From Gossypium raimondii (Eukaryota > Streptophyta > Magnoliopsida > Malvales > Malvaceae), in assembly GCF_025698545.1 (NCBI RefSeq), contig NC_068569.1, forward strand, positions 6,758,001 to 6,822,000: a DNA stretch of 64,000 bases, given 5' to 3'. Below the pieces are notes generated by a model. It searched no databases and was not told where the DNA came from. It worked only from the letters and a program-made list of their open reading frames with translations. Made by a program: the position numbers and the translations under genes. Positions 1-13,380 of this stretch are shown one piece after another (positions within the stretch are counted from its first letter, which is position 1; the number at the start of each line of letters is the position of its first letter).

Positions 1-482
1 CTCACCTAAACTAAATTTGCACAAAATAATGAACCACCAAAAAATAATTATTTCATTCAATATTAAATAATAATAATAAATTATTTTTCAGATTAATCCT
101 TTAAAACTTGGATTTAAAATATAAAATAAAATATTTCAATATAATTTATTAAATTATATATTATTTTTATTAAATTATATTTAATAATATTTTAATAAAA
201 TATTTTTAATAATAATCCTATTAAAATTTAATAATCATCTACCTAAAGTACTTTGGTCATTTCAATTTTTTTCCTTATGCTATTATAACATTATTCCATT
301 CATCCAAACACAAAAATACTATTACAATTCTATTCCATTCCATTCAACCAAACAATTGAATTACTGATTACAGCTCTATTCCATTACAACGAACCAAACA
401 TAGTGTTTTAGTTTTTGTCCAATTCTTAATTTATAGTTTATTTTAGATTTAGTTCGGGTTTTTTCGGTTTTATTATGGTATA
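1..482. other. AT-rich intergenic, no gene
   Basis: No coding potential is seen. Between about 270 and 410 there is a run rich in repeats of the word attccatt, ending in a phrase of the type gaaccaaacatagtg. I know that phrase as typical of the ends of small dispersed plant transposon relics, but I could not define both ends. Confidence 0.4.
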
Positions 483-484
483 TA

Positions 485-2693
485 TAACACCCCCTAACCC
501 TTATCCGTCACCGAAACAGGGTTACGGAGTATTACCGGACTTTTCAGATCAAATGTGAACATTATATAATCATCTAGCTTACACATCATAATTTAATACC
601 TTTAAAACATGTCAAAACAATCATCCTAGTTTCCTAACCAATGTACCCTCATAGGTACTTCACATATATTATCAAAACAATCAAATAAAATACCATTTAA
701 GCCAATTCTAAATTCATACCAATTTTAACCCAAATTTGCCTATATCACTCACACTTATGCATCAACTTAAACATTCCATATTAAACCTCAACTTAACACA
801 TATAATCATGTATATAAGTAACCAATATCATCTTATAACATTATTTACATTCACTTACCAAAATGACAAGCATAAGACATCCTAGGTACACGCTAACACA
901 AAAAGAAATATACATCACCATGTTTTGAGTTCGGAACCGTTGATGGATTCTGAATCGGCAATCTGACTTTAACCTAACCTGTGCACGGATAACAAACCAT
1001 ACGCTGAGTATAAACTCAGTGGTATTTCTATAATCTGAATGCTTAAAAGTAAAATAATATAACATATAATAACTATAGTCATACAATTATTCAATTCATA
1101 AATAAGGTATTTATAACACATTCAATTTTTATCATTTTCTATTCCAGATAGCTTTTCACAATATGAACACAAATCATTTGAACAACAATATTGTTCATTC
1201 ATATTCAATTCATAAATACAAAATTCATGTGTCTCTAACCATATTTCAAATCACCACTCAATATCAATCATAACACTATTTTACTCAATAACCCCTATTA
1301 ACCTAACACGGACTCAAACAGATACATGGATCCGACCAAAACACACTAGTTTGGCACCCAATGCTTCATTGGATAATTCGAAGTAATAAGTTGACACCCA
1401 ATGTCTCATCGGCCATACCGAAGTAAATTGGTACCCAGTACCTCATCGAATTTATCCAAAGTAATAATTTGACACCCAGTGTCTCATCGACTTGAAGTCG
1501 AAGTATCCCTGAACTCTTCCAATCCTATGGCATGCCATCTATATCCGATTCAACCCGATACAGTTAATAGGGTTTCAATTCATTTTTCTAATGTCACAAT
1601 TATCCAATACTCAATTATCACATAAATCACAATTTCACATACATTCAGTTCAATATAAAAAATGCTAACATTTATCTTATTTACTTACCATAAACATTTA
1701 AATCAAAATAGAACAATTAATAATTAAATTCAGATTATAGAAATACAAACCAGAATTTCTGAGCTATTCCTTGTCGACTTTATCTTTTCCTTTCTTACTC
1801 AAGTTTTGGTACAACATTAGCTACGGAAATTAAAACAATTAAAATTCATCAATACAATATAATTTCACATTGAATATTTCAATTTTATTCAACTTTTGTC
1901 TAAATTCCAATTTAGTTTCTAAACCGAGACTAACTTTATTTCTTCAAAACTAATTTCATATTTCCATTCAATTTCCACTTTAGACTAAATTCAACTCTCT
2001 AATTTCACTCAAATCCCTAAATTTCAAAATTTTTACAATTTAGTCTCTAATACTCAAAACTTATAATTTATTTTACAATTCAATCCTTTTTCATTTCTTA
2101 CTTAAAATTCTATCAATTTAATCTCAAGTACTTAAATTATTCAACATGAACAGCATCTAAAAATTCAATATTTTCTAAAATTTCAACATAGGTTAAGTAG
2201 TATTTAATACTAGGATTCTAAAAACATAAAATTACAAGAAAAGATACTAAATTGACTTACCAATTAAGCTTTGAACCCTTGAAAACCCTAATTTTTTTCT
2301 CCTTTTTCTTCTCTGTTTCGTTCTACTTTGTTCTTCTTTTCTATTAATTTTCTTTCATTTATTTTATGTTTTAATTATTATAACAATATAATATAATATA
2401 ATATAATAATATTTACTTAAATAATAAGTAAGTAATAATTATTATAAATGAATGTATTTAAATGTTACACATTTCATTACCAATACCACACACTTGTTAA
2501 TTTGAGGTTTAATTTTTTATTTAGTCCCTTCACTTTTCTCTAATCTATAATTTAACTTTCTCCCTATATGCAATCTAGTCCTTACACCTAATTACTCTTA
2601 AATTAAGCAAATTCACCTAATCAAAATCTAATTAACCACACAACTAACTTCTTAAATACACTTTCCGATACCCGTGACTATCGGGTCGTTACA
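485..2693. mobile_element. Long LTR (solo or fragment), diverged copy of the 21.8 kb LTR
   Basis: The segment begins near ataacaccccctaaccc and ends in gggtcgttaca. That is the same terminal pattern (TGTAACACCCC...GTTACA) as the solo LTR at 21785-24040. Internal stretches also match in order: the phrase attatagaaatacaaacca near 1735, followed by a gagctatnccttgtcgac-like stretch, corresponds to 22870-22915. Flanking bases (GTATA left, GTTTA right) are only an approximate 5-bp target duplication, as expected for an old insertion. No polyprotein lies next to it, so it is either a solo LTR or the remnant of a larger element. Likely a Ty3-gypsy type LTR, from remembered cotton repeats. Confidence 0.6.
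1345..1505. repeat. Imperfect tandem repeat inside the LTR
   Basis: Four imperfect copies of a unit of roughly 35-45 bp follow each other. Each carries a phrase of the type gacacccaatgtctcatcg followed by a cgaagtaa-like spacer. The array sits about 0.9 kb into the LTR, near the place where the related LTR at 21785 has a different array. Confidence 0.75.
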
Positions 2694-3176
2694 GTTTAAG
2701 TTTAGATATATTCTAGCTATCAATTTGTTTGCTCGCATTTTGTAATAGCTTGATTTTAATTATAGTTAGTTGTGCATCGTATTAATTGATTCTGACTGTT
2801 GTTACACGTATGTATTATTTGTAATTGTGCTAGTTCATTCTTTTTAATTTAAGTCTCACGACTTAATTCACAAATTAGTACTTAAGCTATATCTTTTTCC
2901 TCATATTGGTATCTAATTTTTTTATCACAAATGATATCTAAATATTATTTTTTAAAGTTGGTACTTTCGTTAATCAAACCACTAAATCTATTTTTAAAAA
3001 GGCTTAACACATAAATTGACATATAAACTATTCATTTTCCCATTTTGATACCTAAATAATTTTTGTCGCAAGTGATACTTAAACTATTATTCGTTACCTA
3101 TTTTACACAAAATATCATATTCATAAAAAAATTCCAGCCAATAATAATTTACCTCGTCTTATAAACTTAAAAATAT
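2694..3176. other. AT-rich intergenic, dispersed-repeat relics
   Basis: No gene is seen. Phrases such as 'tacttaagctat' and 'gatacctaaataat' repeat within 2860-3110 and look like relics of a short dispersed element. Confidence 0.35.
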
Positions 3177-3181
3177 ATTTT

Positions 3182-3417
3182 TGTTATGAATATCTTATTA
3201 AGTGGATGTCCATCATGATCAAGATAAAGTTTTAATATACTTTAAATTCTAATAGTTATTAGAATTAGATCTCTACTTCTTTTATACTTCTTATGCTTAT
3301 AAATAGAGACTCTGATGAAGTATTGTAATCATCCATTTTGATCAATAAAGTACATTCTCTATTGCTTTCATATTTTCTTTGTTCTTTATTCCCTCCATCT
3401 CTCTTTATTTTATAACA
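3182..3417 (+). repeat. 5' LTR of the copia element
   Basis: It is the 236-bp partner of 7149-7384. A TATA-like tataaatagag motif lies near 3298. The end CA at 3416-3417 is followed by the PBS region. Confidence 0.9.
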
Positions 3418-5278
3418 CGTTATCAACACGATCTTGCTCAAAGTGATAGTTCCTTTTATCGATGATTAAATTTATTCTTCATGATTTCCAATATCTTTGA
3501 TGGATGGTGAAGGATTTGATGTCGCTATCTATTGAAATTGTGAAATAAGATCATGAAGACTTCATTGAACATGAAAGGTACATAAACTTAATTAGATCTC
3601 TATCTTTACACTTTTTCTCAATAATAGCATCTTTAGATATTAAATCGATTTGATATATGGTTTAAATATTTGAGATGATTTTGTTTTAAGTTTTGGTTCC
3701 ATGGGTTACTTATGGTTTCAAACATCTTATTTGTTCATGAAAATTAATATTGAATGACTTCTTTATGTTACTATAGTAAGTTTTATAATTAAATAATGTA
3801 TTTGGCTAAAACATATTAGTATGTAAATTTGTGCTGATAAAGCTATGAAATTTATGATTGTTAAAATTTGATTTAATTCAATATAGATTATGTTCCTTTA
3901 TTGTCTCTTATTATTTTGGTTATACAATTTGAAATTTTTAATATTCATACACGTAGTTTTAAAGACAATTTTGAGGAATGTCTAAATTGATTTTGGGTTG
4001 GTTCTAATATTGAATTTCAAGTTTAATTGTTGTCATTTTTAATTCTTGAATTATTTTGGTTGAAAATATTTTCAAAAACTTAAATGAGAATTACTATATT
4101 AATTTGACCGTTCGCATTTCTATGAATCTCGTTTGTATTAACCAATTGTTGTTTGATAAGAAGCATTAAAACAATTCGTGTGGTTTGATTTTGTAAATGC
4201 CTTATATTTTCTCACTATACAACCTTGGAAAACTTATTATTTTCATAAAGTTGTTAAAGGTAGTTCATACACTTTATATTTGTTAATTATTTAGAGAAAT
4301 TATATAAGCAATTATAAATGGAAAAGTTTTAGTGAACATGAGATGTATGATTTTGAAGTAAATTTCATACATGTATGCAATGGTTTATGATTTTTTTGGC
4401 ACTAGCATTATATCAGTTTGATATTTTAAATGTCAATTTTATCTGCACATTTGATTTGCAATAAACTTCATATATAATTTGGTTATTTCTTTCTAGTTAA
4501 TTGATGATGAAAACTCTTGTGAAAAGGGCTTTAAAAGTATTTTTGGATTGATCTAATGCCTTTTAAGGTTAAACATGATAATGAATTATTTGTTTCATCG
4601 ATTTTGCACATTCCTCAAGTGAATGATTACAATAAATATAATAAATTGTATAATCACTTTTGATTATTAATGTCAATTTGAACATTTGAAGATTTTGGCA
4701 TATTTCCAAGTGAATATTTCAAATTATATTTCTTTTATTCAGTTAATAACATTATAGACTTCATATTGATGTAGACATTTCCGAAGTAAATGTCACAATA
4801 TTGCTTATATGTGGATACAAAATAAAAGGAATGACGATAAAATTATCAATTGTCAAAATTTATATTGACATTATTAGTACAATTGAAAATATGTTAAAGT
4901 AAACTAGAAGTTTACTAATACAAATACATTTACTATTTGACGTGACCAGTTAGACTATTTTAGATTATATATGATGCGAAAATTTATTGAGAATTCATAT
5001 AGACATTCATTAAAGAACCGAAAGATTCTTTAATTTAAAAGAATTCTTATATGTTGCTTGTTCTCAATGAAAATTAATTATTAGAAACTCCTAGCTAAAG
5101 TTGAGATTTAATGTCTTGCATTTCTGAAGCGAATATGGACCCATTCATCAACCATGTGGATGGTTTTGATATTATATGATTTTGGTAGAAGCATATACAA
5201 AATAATCACATGCGTTATCAACTTTCAACATATCGTTTGCGAGATTGCTTGTTTAAATGATTAATTTCATATTATGCA

Positions 5279-5445
5279 ATTAAAACAATTCATCTTGCTA
5301 ATGTTGGTGAGTTTACATCCCAAGTTTTCAATTATTATTGCATGTCAATTGGGATAAAAGTTGAACATCCTGTAGCTCATGTTCACACACAAAATGATTT
5401 AGCTGAATTGTTTATCAATTGCCTCCAACTAATAGCTAAATTATT
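5279..5445 (+). pseudogene. Copia integrase core remnant
   Basis: One frame reads through peptide stretches such as ANVGEFTSQVFNYYCMSIGI followed by VEHPVAHVHTQNDLAELFIN. These are the conserved G-E-F-x-S and H-x-Q-N-x-L-A-E parts of the copia integrase (rve) core. The expected D before NVGEF has become A, and stops surround the segment, so it cannot be functional. It supports the copia classification and + orientation of the enclosing element. Confidence 0.85.
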
Positions 5446-6309
5446 ACTTATGAGAACAAAACTTTATATTTCAAAATGAGATTATGTTGATTTACGTGTT
5501 GTACGCATCAAGCCAATAAGTTATAAATACTCTCCATTATAGTTAGTTTTTGATCAAGAGCTAAATATTTCTCATCTTTGAATTTTTGTATGTGCGTATA
5601 TATTCCAATTGCTCCACTACAACGCACAAAGATGAGTGAATCCTCAAAGAAAGTTGAGAATATATATTAACTACTAGTTTCTTTATATTATTAGATGTTT
5701 TGAATGTATTCGAGATTCAATATTTATGACATGATTTGTGATTACAATTTTGATTCGATGGTTTTCTCGACATTAGGCAGAGAGAAACAATAACTTGTAA
5801 TAAGTTAGGGGGAGAGTAATTGAACTAGAAGTTCAATAAGGATAACTCATTACAAGTTAATTGTTAGATGTATTTATAACCTTAATGAAAATAACCAAGT
5901 GTTATATACCATCTAATATTTTAATTTGAATCAAAGTCCCAGTAGGACAATCAGTTAGAATAAATAATAGATTGATCGGTTTCAAAGGTGAAAATTCTTC
6001 TAGATGGTCATATAGTGGAGGCGGGTGCTCCAGAAGAGACCCAAGACATAACTAATAAGTAAAACTTCAGAAGAGATTCAGGTACCTGAAGCTGAATTTT
6101 AAAATAATGAAAATAAGAGATCTCGATAAGTTATGTCAATTCGAGAATATATGGAACCGAATAATAAAAGTGGTCGACAATGATTTTGCATGCAATATTA
6201 TTATTGAAATAATGAAATAAAAGGAGGATCTTGAATAAATCTATTGAGAAGTATAGATATGGAATAAATTGATCAAAATAGAAAGATGCAACTCAAATAC
6301 AATTAAATT

Positions 6310-6600
6310 CGTGGAATTTTTGGACCAGTAGTCCAAATATCTAAAGGTATAAAGCCAGTGAGGGTGCAAATGAAGTAGTTTTGCAAAAACAGAATAAAAA
6401 TATGAAGTTTTTCGCTAAATACTAGTATTGATTATGAAAAGATATAATATTCTTTTGTGGTAGATGTAATAACCTTTAGACATATTATTTTGACAATTCA
6501 TAAAAGATTTAACTTGCGCCTAATGGTGGTTGTTACAACCTTTATAAATCAAGATGTGGTAAAGTTTATATTAAAATCCTTGAAGGATTTAGAATGCTAG
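6310..6600 (+). pseudogene. Copia reverse-transcriptase remnant
   Basis: Broken frames give fragments resembling G-P-V-V-Q-x-S-K-G-I-K-P-V and Y-S-x-V-V-D-V-I-T-F. These match the N-terminal part of copia RVT_2, with the finger residues preceding the YVDD site. Stops and shifts interrupt every frame. The catalytic YVDD motif is not recognisable downstream. Confidence 0.6.
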
Positions 6601-7148
6601 AAGCATATTGAAATTCTCGGAAATTATTCATTTATATTAATTGAAATAATTGAACATATGTGGTAAATTTAACTTAGTCAATAGTAGTTGAAAGAGGATT
6701 ATAAAATGATCCAAAATACCTATTTGTATTTTTATAGAAGGATCATGATTAAAATTTGCTATGGTTATTGTTGAAACTCCTGAAGAGATCAAAATATGTT
6801 TCCCCAAAATTTTTCCTCACTCATGATTTTCAAAAGAATGGTGATATAAATGCTTAGCAATACATTCAGATAGTCATTTGAAAAACTAGTATTCAAGATT
6901 GAATACGTAGAATATGAGAAAGTATGTTTTGTTTTCATGAGGAGGAGTAAATACGCATTGTACTCTTTTTCCCTTAACCGATGTTTTGTCCCATTGGGTT
7001 TTCTTGGTAAGGTTTTTAATGAGGCAACATATTATGCATATTATAGATTGTGTACTCTTTTTCCTTCATTAGGTTTTTATCCCACAGGATTTTTTCTAAT
7101 AAGGTTTTAACGAGGCACATTATCTACCAATAGACATTCAAGGGGGAG

Positions 7149-7384
7149 TGTTATGAATATCTTATTAAGTGGATGTCCATCATGATCAATATAAGGTTTT
7201 AATATACTTTGAATTCTAATAGTTATTAGAATTAGATCTCTACTTCTTTTATACTTCTTATGCCTATAAATAGAGACTCTGATGAAACATTGCAGTCATC
7301 CCTTTTGATCAATAAAATACATTCTCTATTGCTTTCATATTTTCTTTGTTCTTTATTCTCTCAATCTCTCTTTATTTTATAACA
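7149..7384 (+). repeat. 3' LTR of the copia element
   Basis: It is the 236-bp partner of 3182-3417, with about 95% identity by hand alignment. It is preceded by the polypurine tract at 7140-7148 and followed by the ATTTT duplication. Confidence 0.9.
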
Positions 7385-7389
7385 ATTTT

Positions 7390-9950
7390 TTAATTCTTTT
7401 ATTTTTCTCTTGACGTATTTGAATGAAACATCTTTATTTCTCCCAAAATTAGAAGGTCTTAGAAACCCAAATATTATAAAAACTTCAAGAGACTCTACAA
7501 TGCTAAAAACTTCAAGAGACACAAAAATAGAAAAAATTAAAAGAGCTTGAGGAGTTTTAGTCATGGTTTCTCATTCATGAAAAAGATGCGACCTTTGGCT
7601 CAATTTCTATGTGTGACACGAACTGTTACAACACAATTTCCACATATGACACCAATTGTTACAATACAAAATAATGAGTGACTTATATCGATTTACATCA
7701 TGAGGAGTGTGAAGAGTCGTTAGATAAGGTGGTTGAAGAATGTTGAGTAGATATAATAATAGAATTGTGGTGCTTGATGCTTGTTGCCCCTCTTCTTCAA
7801 AAAGGGCTTGAAACGAGCCCTCGTCTTATAGTGGTCTTTTGGTAGAGTCCAATACTAGGCTCGGTTTAAGTTGCGAGGTGTATTTGACTGTTTTAAGTTG
7901 ATGATCTTGAGAAGTTGGGGACCATTAAATGAAATTGGACTTGATGTGATGATTGTTCTCGATGAAGTTATGACAATAGTATTATGGTATTACTAGCTTA
8001 GATATCAAAACAATGTAAGCTTGAGGATTATTTTTGTTGAATAAAAGAATAATTTATTGTTCATTCCATGAATGAGACCATATAGTTAAAAGAAAAATAT
8101 TTGTCGGCAGTGAAGGACAAGCTCCATCAACACGACAAAAGCTTTAGCCTCAGCATCAGTAGAAAATTACAACATGTTGGCAACCGACTTTGTTACAATT
8201 CAAGCATGACATATCAGGAGCGATTACATGCAACTATCTCAATAAGGAAATCAACATCGGATGGTCCAAAGCGGCAGGCAAAATTGACAAAAAAAACTGA
8301 GCATCCACCAAACTAGAAAGAACGACGACAAAACCATTCATAAAATCACTTGCAAAAGCAAGACTACATGCATAAGTAAGACTAAAACTTGTATGAGACA
8401 AAACAAAAACTTTCAAAAGTGAAGACTTATTAAACAATAAAAAACAAACAGAAAAACATATAAAACTTAAGATAACATGGGTCTAAACCGACTTGTGAAA
8501 TAATTTATTATTTTGAAATACTCTAAAAAAAATAGATTAATAAGCTAATGAAGAGCCCCCATCTGAATATCTACAGTCAACCCACTTTTGAAGAGAAATT
8601 ACTAGTGGTCGATGGAGGTTTGGTGATGATAGGCACTATCATTTGTTCATCACAACTAATAAAGACAATGAAAATATTGACAAAACAGATTTGTAAATTG
8701 AAAAAAAAAAGAATACATATAGAGAGGATGAGAACAGAAAAGAAAAAGGAAATTATTGGAAAAGAAACAAAGAGAGTAATAAGTAGCTCGAAAACATTCC
8801 TCACCGCTAAACAAAGCAAATAAGAAGCAAAGATTTGAGAATTTTGTTTTTATATTTTTAAAGCTCTTGATGATTATTTATGATTGAGTCATAATTTTAG
8901 TTTTATTTATTAAAAAATTGAATTATTGATGCAAATTGTATTTAAATCTGACTCATTTAAACTAATTTGAGTCTTTCTATTTGACCTGATGTTCATATTT
9001 CCAATTTTGTAAGTAGGAAAAAATGAGTTACCCAAAACATTTTCAGTTTTCAGCAATTCATGGACCTAACATCACACACATAGTACGTACCCAATATTAT
9101 AACCTTATTTAGCAAACAGAAAGTACTGATGTAAGCTTACCTCCTCCATATTGCATTTTTATTTCTTTTTATATAAATACAGAAAAAGTTATACGACTTT
9201 ACTTTAATTAAAATGCTGGGAAATGTCAACTTTGCTGCCAGCGAAACTCTCGTAAGGGAAATTACTAACTTCTCTTGAAACCAATACCAATTTTAATTGT
9301 AGGTTTTTTCGACTGAGTTATGACCCACTCTACAGATGGTGCTTCTGTGCTTGTAGCGCGAAACGTTTAATTTGCATGAATTAAAAAAGAAAAATCTCAA
9401 ATATACCAAGAATTCATGTTTTAGCCTTACATTATTAAAAGACCAAACTGGACATGCAATGTGAAGTGTGTGAACATACTTTTAAAACATTCACACGTTT
9501 GATGAAAGGAATGTTTGGACACTGAAATATCAGCTGCCTTCACCATTGCCCTTCAATATGCGACATACACAAGTACCAGTACTCATATTTCATCTCATCC
9601 TCTTTTCAGAGTATTAAACTCAAATCTTCAAAATCTCCGCCCACCCTTTCGTTCTTTCTTATGAGCTTGAATATGTCAAATGTAATCAACAAGAAAACTA
9701 CTACTTGTCTTAATTTGTTACTCTTTAGCTATTATTTTACATTTTATATGCTATTTGGTTGGATGTTAATATAATATTATATGTCTTTCTTTCTTTTTTT
9801 AAATTTTGTTTGTCGGGTTCTTTGCCTGCACTTTATTTTTTTTTCTTCAGACCTTTGCCTGCACGTGTTCTGCTCATTCAAGTTCAATATGTATAATCTT
9901 TTAAGTATCAAAGACACATGTTGAATACCAACGTTCTTTTAACATACGCA
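7390..9950. other. Intergenic, no convincing gene
   Basis: Several short frames exist (for example 8101-8316 + and 8548-8823 +), but none resembles a protein family I know and several overlap antisense frames of equal length. The segment 7730-8440 is less AT-rich than its surroundings and may be an unidentified retroelement relic. A cytosine-rich promoter-like area is absent. Confidence 0.4.
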
Positions 9951-9952
9951 AA

Positions 9953-10202
9953 GGGTGAAATCAGAAAATATTTTTAGGGGTTGAAATTAAATTGTAATTT
10001 TTATGATAGTAAAAATATAATTTTATTATTTTAATAGTTTATATCTTTACAATTTTAAAAGGATTAAATTAAATTTTTATATTTTTGGGGACCAAAGTAT
10101 AATTTTATCTTTACCAATTTAAAATTTTAAAAATTTGAAAAGACCTAAATAAAAACAAATTCATTTTAGGGGCTATGCCAACCCCCTAATTTCGCCCCTG
10201 AC
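9953..10202. mobile_element. MITE-like dispersed repeat
   Basis: A 250-bp AT-rich segment starts agggtgaaatcag and ends ctaatttcgcccct. The two ends are imperfect inverted repeats of the pattern GGGYGAAATYAG. Short non-autonomous elements with an outer 'taatttcgcccct' end are, as I recall, common in dicot genomes. A clear target duplication was not found. Confidence 0.5.
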
Positions 10203-10205
10203 AAA

Positions 10206-10893
10206 GTATCTATTGAACAGAACATATGTAGGCATACGTTAAAAATACCTAAACAAAAAAAAAAAAAACAAAACATATAGCCCAAACATCTTATGAATTT
10301 TCTTTTTCTTTTGCTTTTGTTTTTCTTTTCATGTTTCTCAAAAATATTGAAATTTTCTGAAGTTTGAATTTTAAAATTTAGAAATATTTATATATTTTTA
10401 AAAGAGCTGCTATATATACACATTGATAACATTCAATTAAAAAATGATTGGATTTTGTGATCCTCTTCCTCGTCCTAAATGTAATTAGCGAATCATATGG
10501 TCAGCGAATTGGTAGGGTTAACCTTCCGAGTACGGAGCTCTGAGCCACTCCAACAAGTTATGGGGCCAGCACATGCAGAATCCAAACTACTTGTGCAATT
10601 CTTGCTTGCCAATGCAATGCCATGATCCATGACATCTGATAGTAACGACAGCTACCCATCTTCTTTTGCACATGATTTTAATTATGGTATATACAGCTAC
10701 CAATCTATCCAATCATAGTTATGGAAAGGGTTCAAAACAATCTTAATTTTTCGAATGATCAAATCACCACTTGATGCCAAGGTTTATAGTAACATTTACT
10801 TCATTGGTCAGTCAAGAGTTATATCATATACAGAGGAAACAAATCTCATACAAATCATGCTCATACTCAAACGGGATATGGGTTAAAGCCGCC
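10206..10893. other. Intergenic / downstream region of the RING gene
   Basis: No coding region is seen. The part adjoining 10893 is the 3' flank of the minus-strand RING gene. A poly-A stretch lies at about 10255-10268. Confidence 0.4.
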
Positions 10894-13380
10894 TTAAACT
10901 GTAAAAACCTTCCGGACTTTCTTCATCTTCCTACGACATATTGGGCAAGTACCAGCTTCTTCTGCAATCCTGCATGGATAAAATTAATGGAAGTTAACAA
11001 CAACCTAAATTAGCCACTACTTTCTAACTTAACGAGCTCAGTGAAACCTTGTTCCACACGTGAAACAGGTAGCACAATGTCCACAAGGAAGAAAGAAACA
11101 ATCTCTGGGTGAACCGAAGCAAACAACACAAAGGTGCCGAGGGTTGTTGCTGCTTCTTTCCCCATCATTCAAAGGCTTTCCTTCAAGACAAGTGGCTGCT
11201 TGCTGCCATGTTTCCGGATCCTCTTCGTCCTCGTCATTGGATAGGGAATAGTAAGATGAACCCCAGCTTGCGATATCATCGTCTTTCTGTGCAAGCAATG
11301 GTGCTCGTTGTGATCCCATTTCTCCAACATTGGATCTTCTTTGCTTCATTTTCCATAATCTAAAGGCTATTAATACTAGGACGGTCATCACACCTACAGC
11401 ATCGAAAAAATTGTTAAATGTTTAGATGGATGAAATATGGATCAATACCTAACTTGGTCCAGATTATACTGATTTGGTACTTATTTTTAAATATCAACTC
11501 GTTGAAATGCATATAATTCGGGGCCTATTTCGATATAAAATTAAGTATTCTTATGTGGAATAGGACTTGTGTAAGGGAAATAGAAATATATACCTGATCC
11601 GACAAAATATGAAATCCATCGAGGTCCATAAGATACCTTAACATACCAGATGTTATTAGGACTTTCCTGAAAGAAGCAAAAAGGTTAATGAGGATTACAA
11701 AAGGACACTAGTTTTGTTATAAATAAGTTCCCTTGGTCGTGAAAGAAAATAATTATTAATCTGAGAAAAACATTGAAGAAAACAAGTTTCTAGTTGCAGC
11801 TGCCATAATTTCATATGTGAGAACCTAAATACCTAATGGCAATTCTCACTAATATTAAGGACTTTGTAAGAGTGTTCTTTTTACCTCATTACGACCAGGT
11901 GAAGACAAGACAGCAACATTGGGATGTAGAAGATAAAGCTCCAAATCACACAAATGATCCCCCAAAGAACATGTGTAATACGCTTGACTTGTGTCATAAC
12001 TTAGAGCGTTCACTGAGAAGTTCAACTGTATCTGATTCATTAACATTTATGAAGATATGTGAACTTCAATTGGGGAACTTTTGAATATTATGTAATTGTG
12101 GATTAATTGATGTGACAGTGAGAGTGAGATAATATTTGGGCAATTACCTCAACCTCCTTAGTGTTCAAATTCCCCACAGCAACATAATAATTTGAAGACT
12201 TTGGAATTTCTTGTTGGATCTTACCAGTTCCTGCAAATTAAGTATGGCATGAGGCCCAATCTAATGTGTTTCAAATACACATTCATAAACTTCCTTTCAG
12301 ATTAAAAATCTTACCATATATTATATTCCATGACAAACTTGTATTAGGATATGACGGATCCTCTACCCACTTAGCAAGGCTTTCAATACCTGCAATAAAT
12401 TACTCAAATTAACACATTTAATTTTAAACCCTCACCACCAAAACTCAACAGAGGAGGAGGTCTAACCTTGGGCAATGACAAGTGATAGAGGTAAGGAGCT
12501 GGCGGATCTTATAGCGTATGAAATATTCACTTGCGACCCTTCGTTTAAGAAGAACAGCCACTCCTGGAACCAAAAATAATAAACACAACTCAAAATCATT
12601 AATGTAATAATAAGACTTGAAAGTAAAGATTTAAGGTTCAAATAAATATTGACCTTATGGAAATTAGGTGGTATAAATATGTCATGTGTTTCAGTCCAGG
12701 AGATCTCAACATCTAAAGGAGGTGGTCTGTGAAATCCGTACACCATTAACCCTGGTTTTTGTTTATCCGGTTCTTCAAACTGTCAGCAAAATAATCAAGA
12801 TCAATCCAATGTAATGGCACCAGCAGTAGCCAGTACTAGAAATAGAATGGCATATATTATGCAGAAATATTCACCTCAATAGACTGAACAAAGAAAGAGT
12901 TGGGTCGTACAAGGTGTGAGCTATGTGGACTGATTTGTAAACTCACCGATCCATAAAAACCCACCATCAGAGTTATTGAGGCTGCTGGTCACAAAAATAT
13001 TGAAGGGTTTGCATACAATTTTCAAACTCATGAGAATTAAGTAAACTGGTGCAAATCTTATTATGAATTTATTAGAAGGAGAAAAAGGGAACAGAGAGAG
13101 AAAACTAACCAAAAAGCCAAAATGCGATAAGAACAATAACGCAATACCAAACATCATCACTCACGTCGAACCTTGACTCATCGTATATTGATATATTGAG
13201 ACGATAAGATGACCCGCCGGAAGATTGTGGTCGCCGCTCTTGGCGATGCTGGCGGTGGAGCAGGCGTTGGCCACTATTACTTTCTTCTTCACGGACTTCT
13301 GTGCTAGCAGAAGAAGGGAGAGAGGCGACTGTTGAAGGAGGAGGAGGAGCATGTTGACTATGGTCTGCTGAATGTTCCAT
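10894..13380 (-). CDS. APD: APD-type membrane-anchored RING E3 ubiquitin ligase (about ten exons)
   Basis: The product resembles the Arabidopsis ABERRANT POLLEN DEVELOPMENT (APD1-4) family, endomembrane RING ligases needed for pollen mitosis. Exon 1 (13110-13380) encodes a Ser/Pro-rich N-terminus, the family-typical stretch around [10 protein letters not shown], then the first membrane helix, which continues into exon 2 (ALF-type residues, then [10 protein letters not shown]). The middle exons (about 12.9-11.6 kb) carry the lumenal domain with segments such as [15 protein letters not shown] and [19 protein letters not shown] second helix ([12 protein letters not shown]) opens exon 11048-11393. 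The C3HC4 RING spans that exon and the last one (10894-10969): CVVC, CGHC, CFTC and CPIC are all visible. The exon join TR|IAEEAG keeps frame, and the protein ends RKVFTV. An in-frame upstream ATG at 13530 exists; I prefer 13380 because the family begins near there. Middle exon borders are approximate. Confidence 0.88.

Larger units (their letters stand above)
3182..7384 (+). mobile_element. Ty1-copia LTR retrotransposon, structurally complete, coding-dead
   Basis: Both LTRs are 236 bp (3182-3417 and 7149-7384), start TGTTATGAATATC and end TTTATAACA. The element is flanked by a perfect 5-bp duplication ATTTT (3177-3181 and 7385-7389). Directly after the left LTR is a primer-binding-site-like stretch (cgttatcaacacgatc). 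Directly before the right LTR is a polypurine tract ending agggggag. By my hand count the LTRs differ at about 12 of 236 positions, mostly transitions. The 3.7-kb interior is riddled with stops, but an integrase remnant (5279-5445) and a reverse-transcriptase remnant (about 6310-6600) remain readable. Orientation + follows from PBS, PPT and those remnants. Confidence 0.93.

Noticed and set aside
8101-8316. Possible small gene at 8.1 kb
   Set aside because: No recognisable domain, an overlapping antisense frame of similar length and no promoter features. At most it is a retroelement relic.
8548-8823. Lysine-rich 91-codon frame
   Set aside because: Its composition reflects A-rich sequence, and the opposite strand is equally open.
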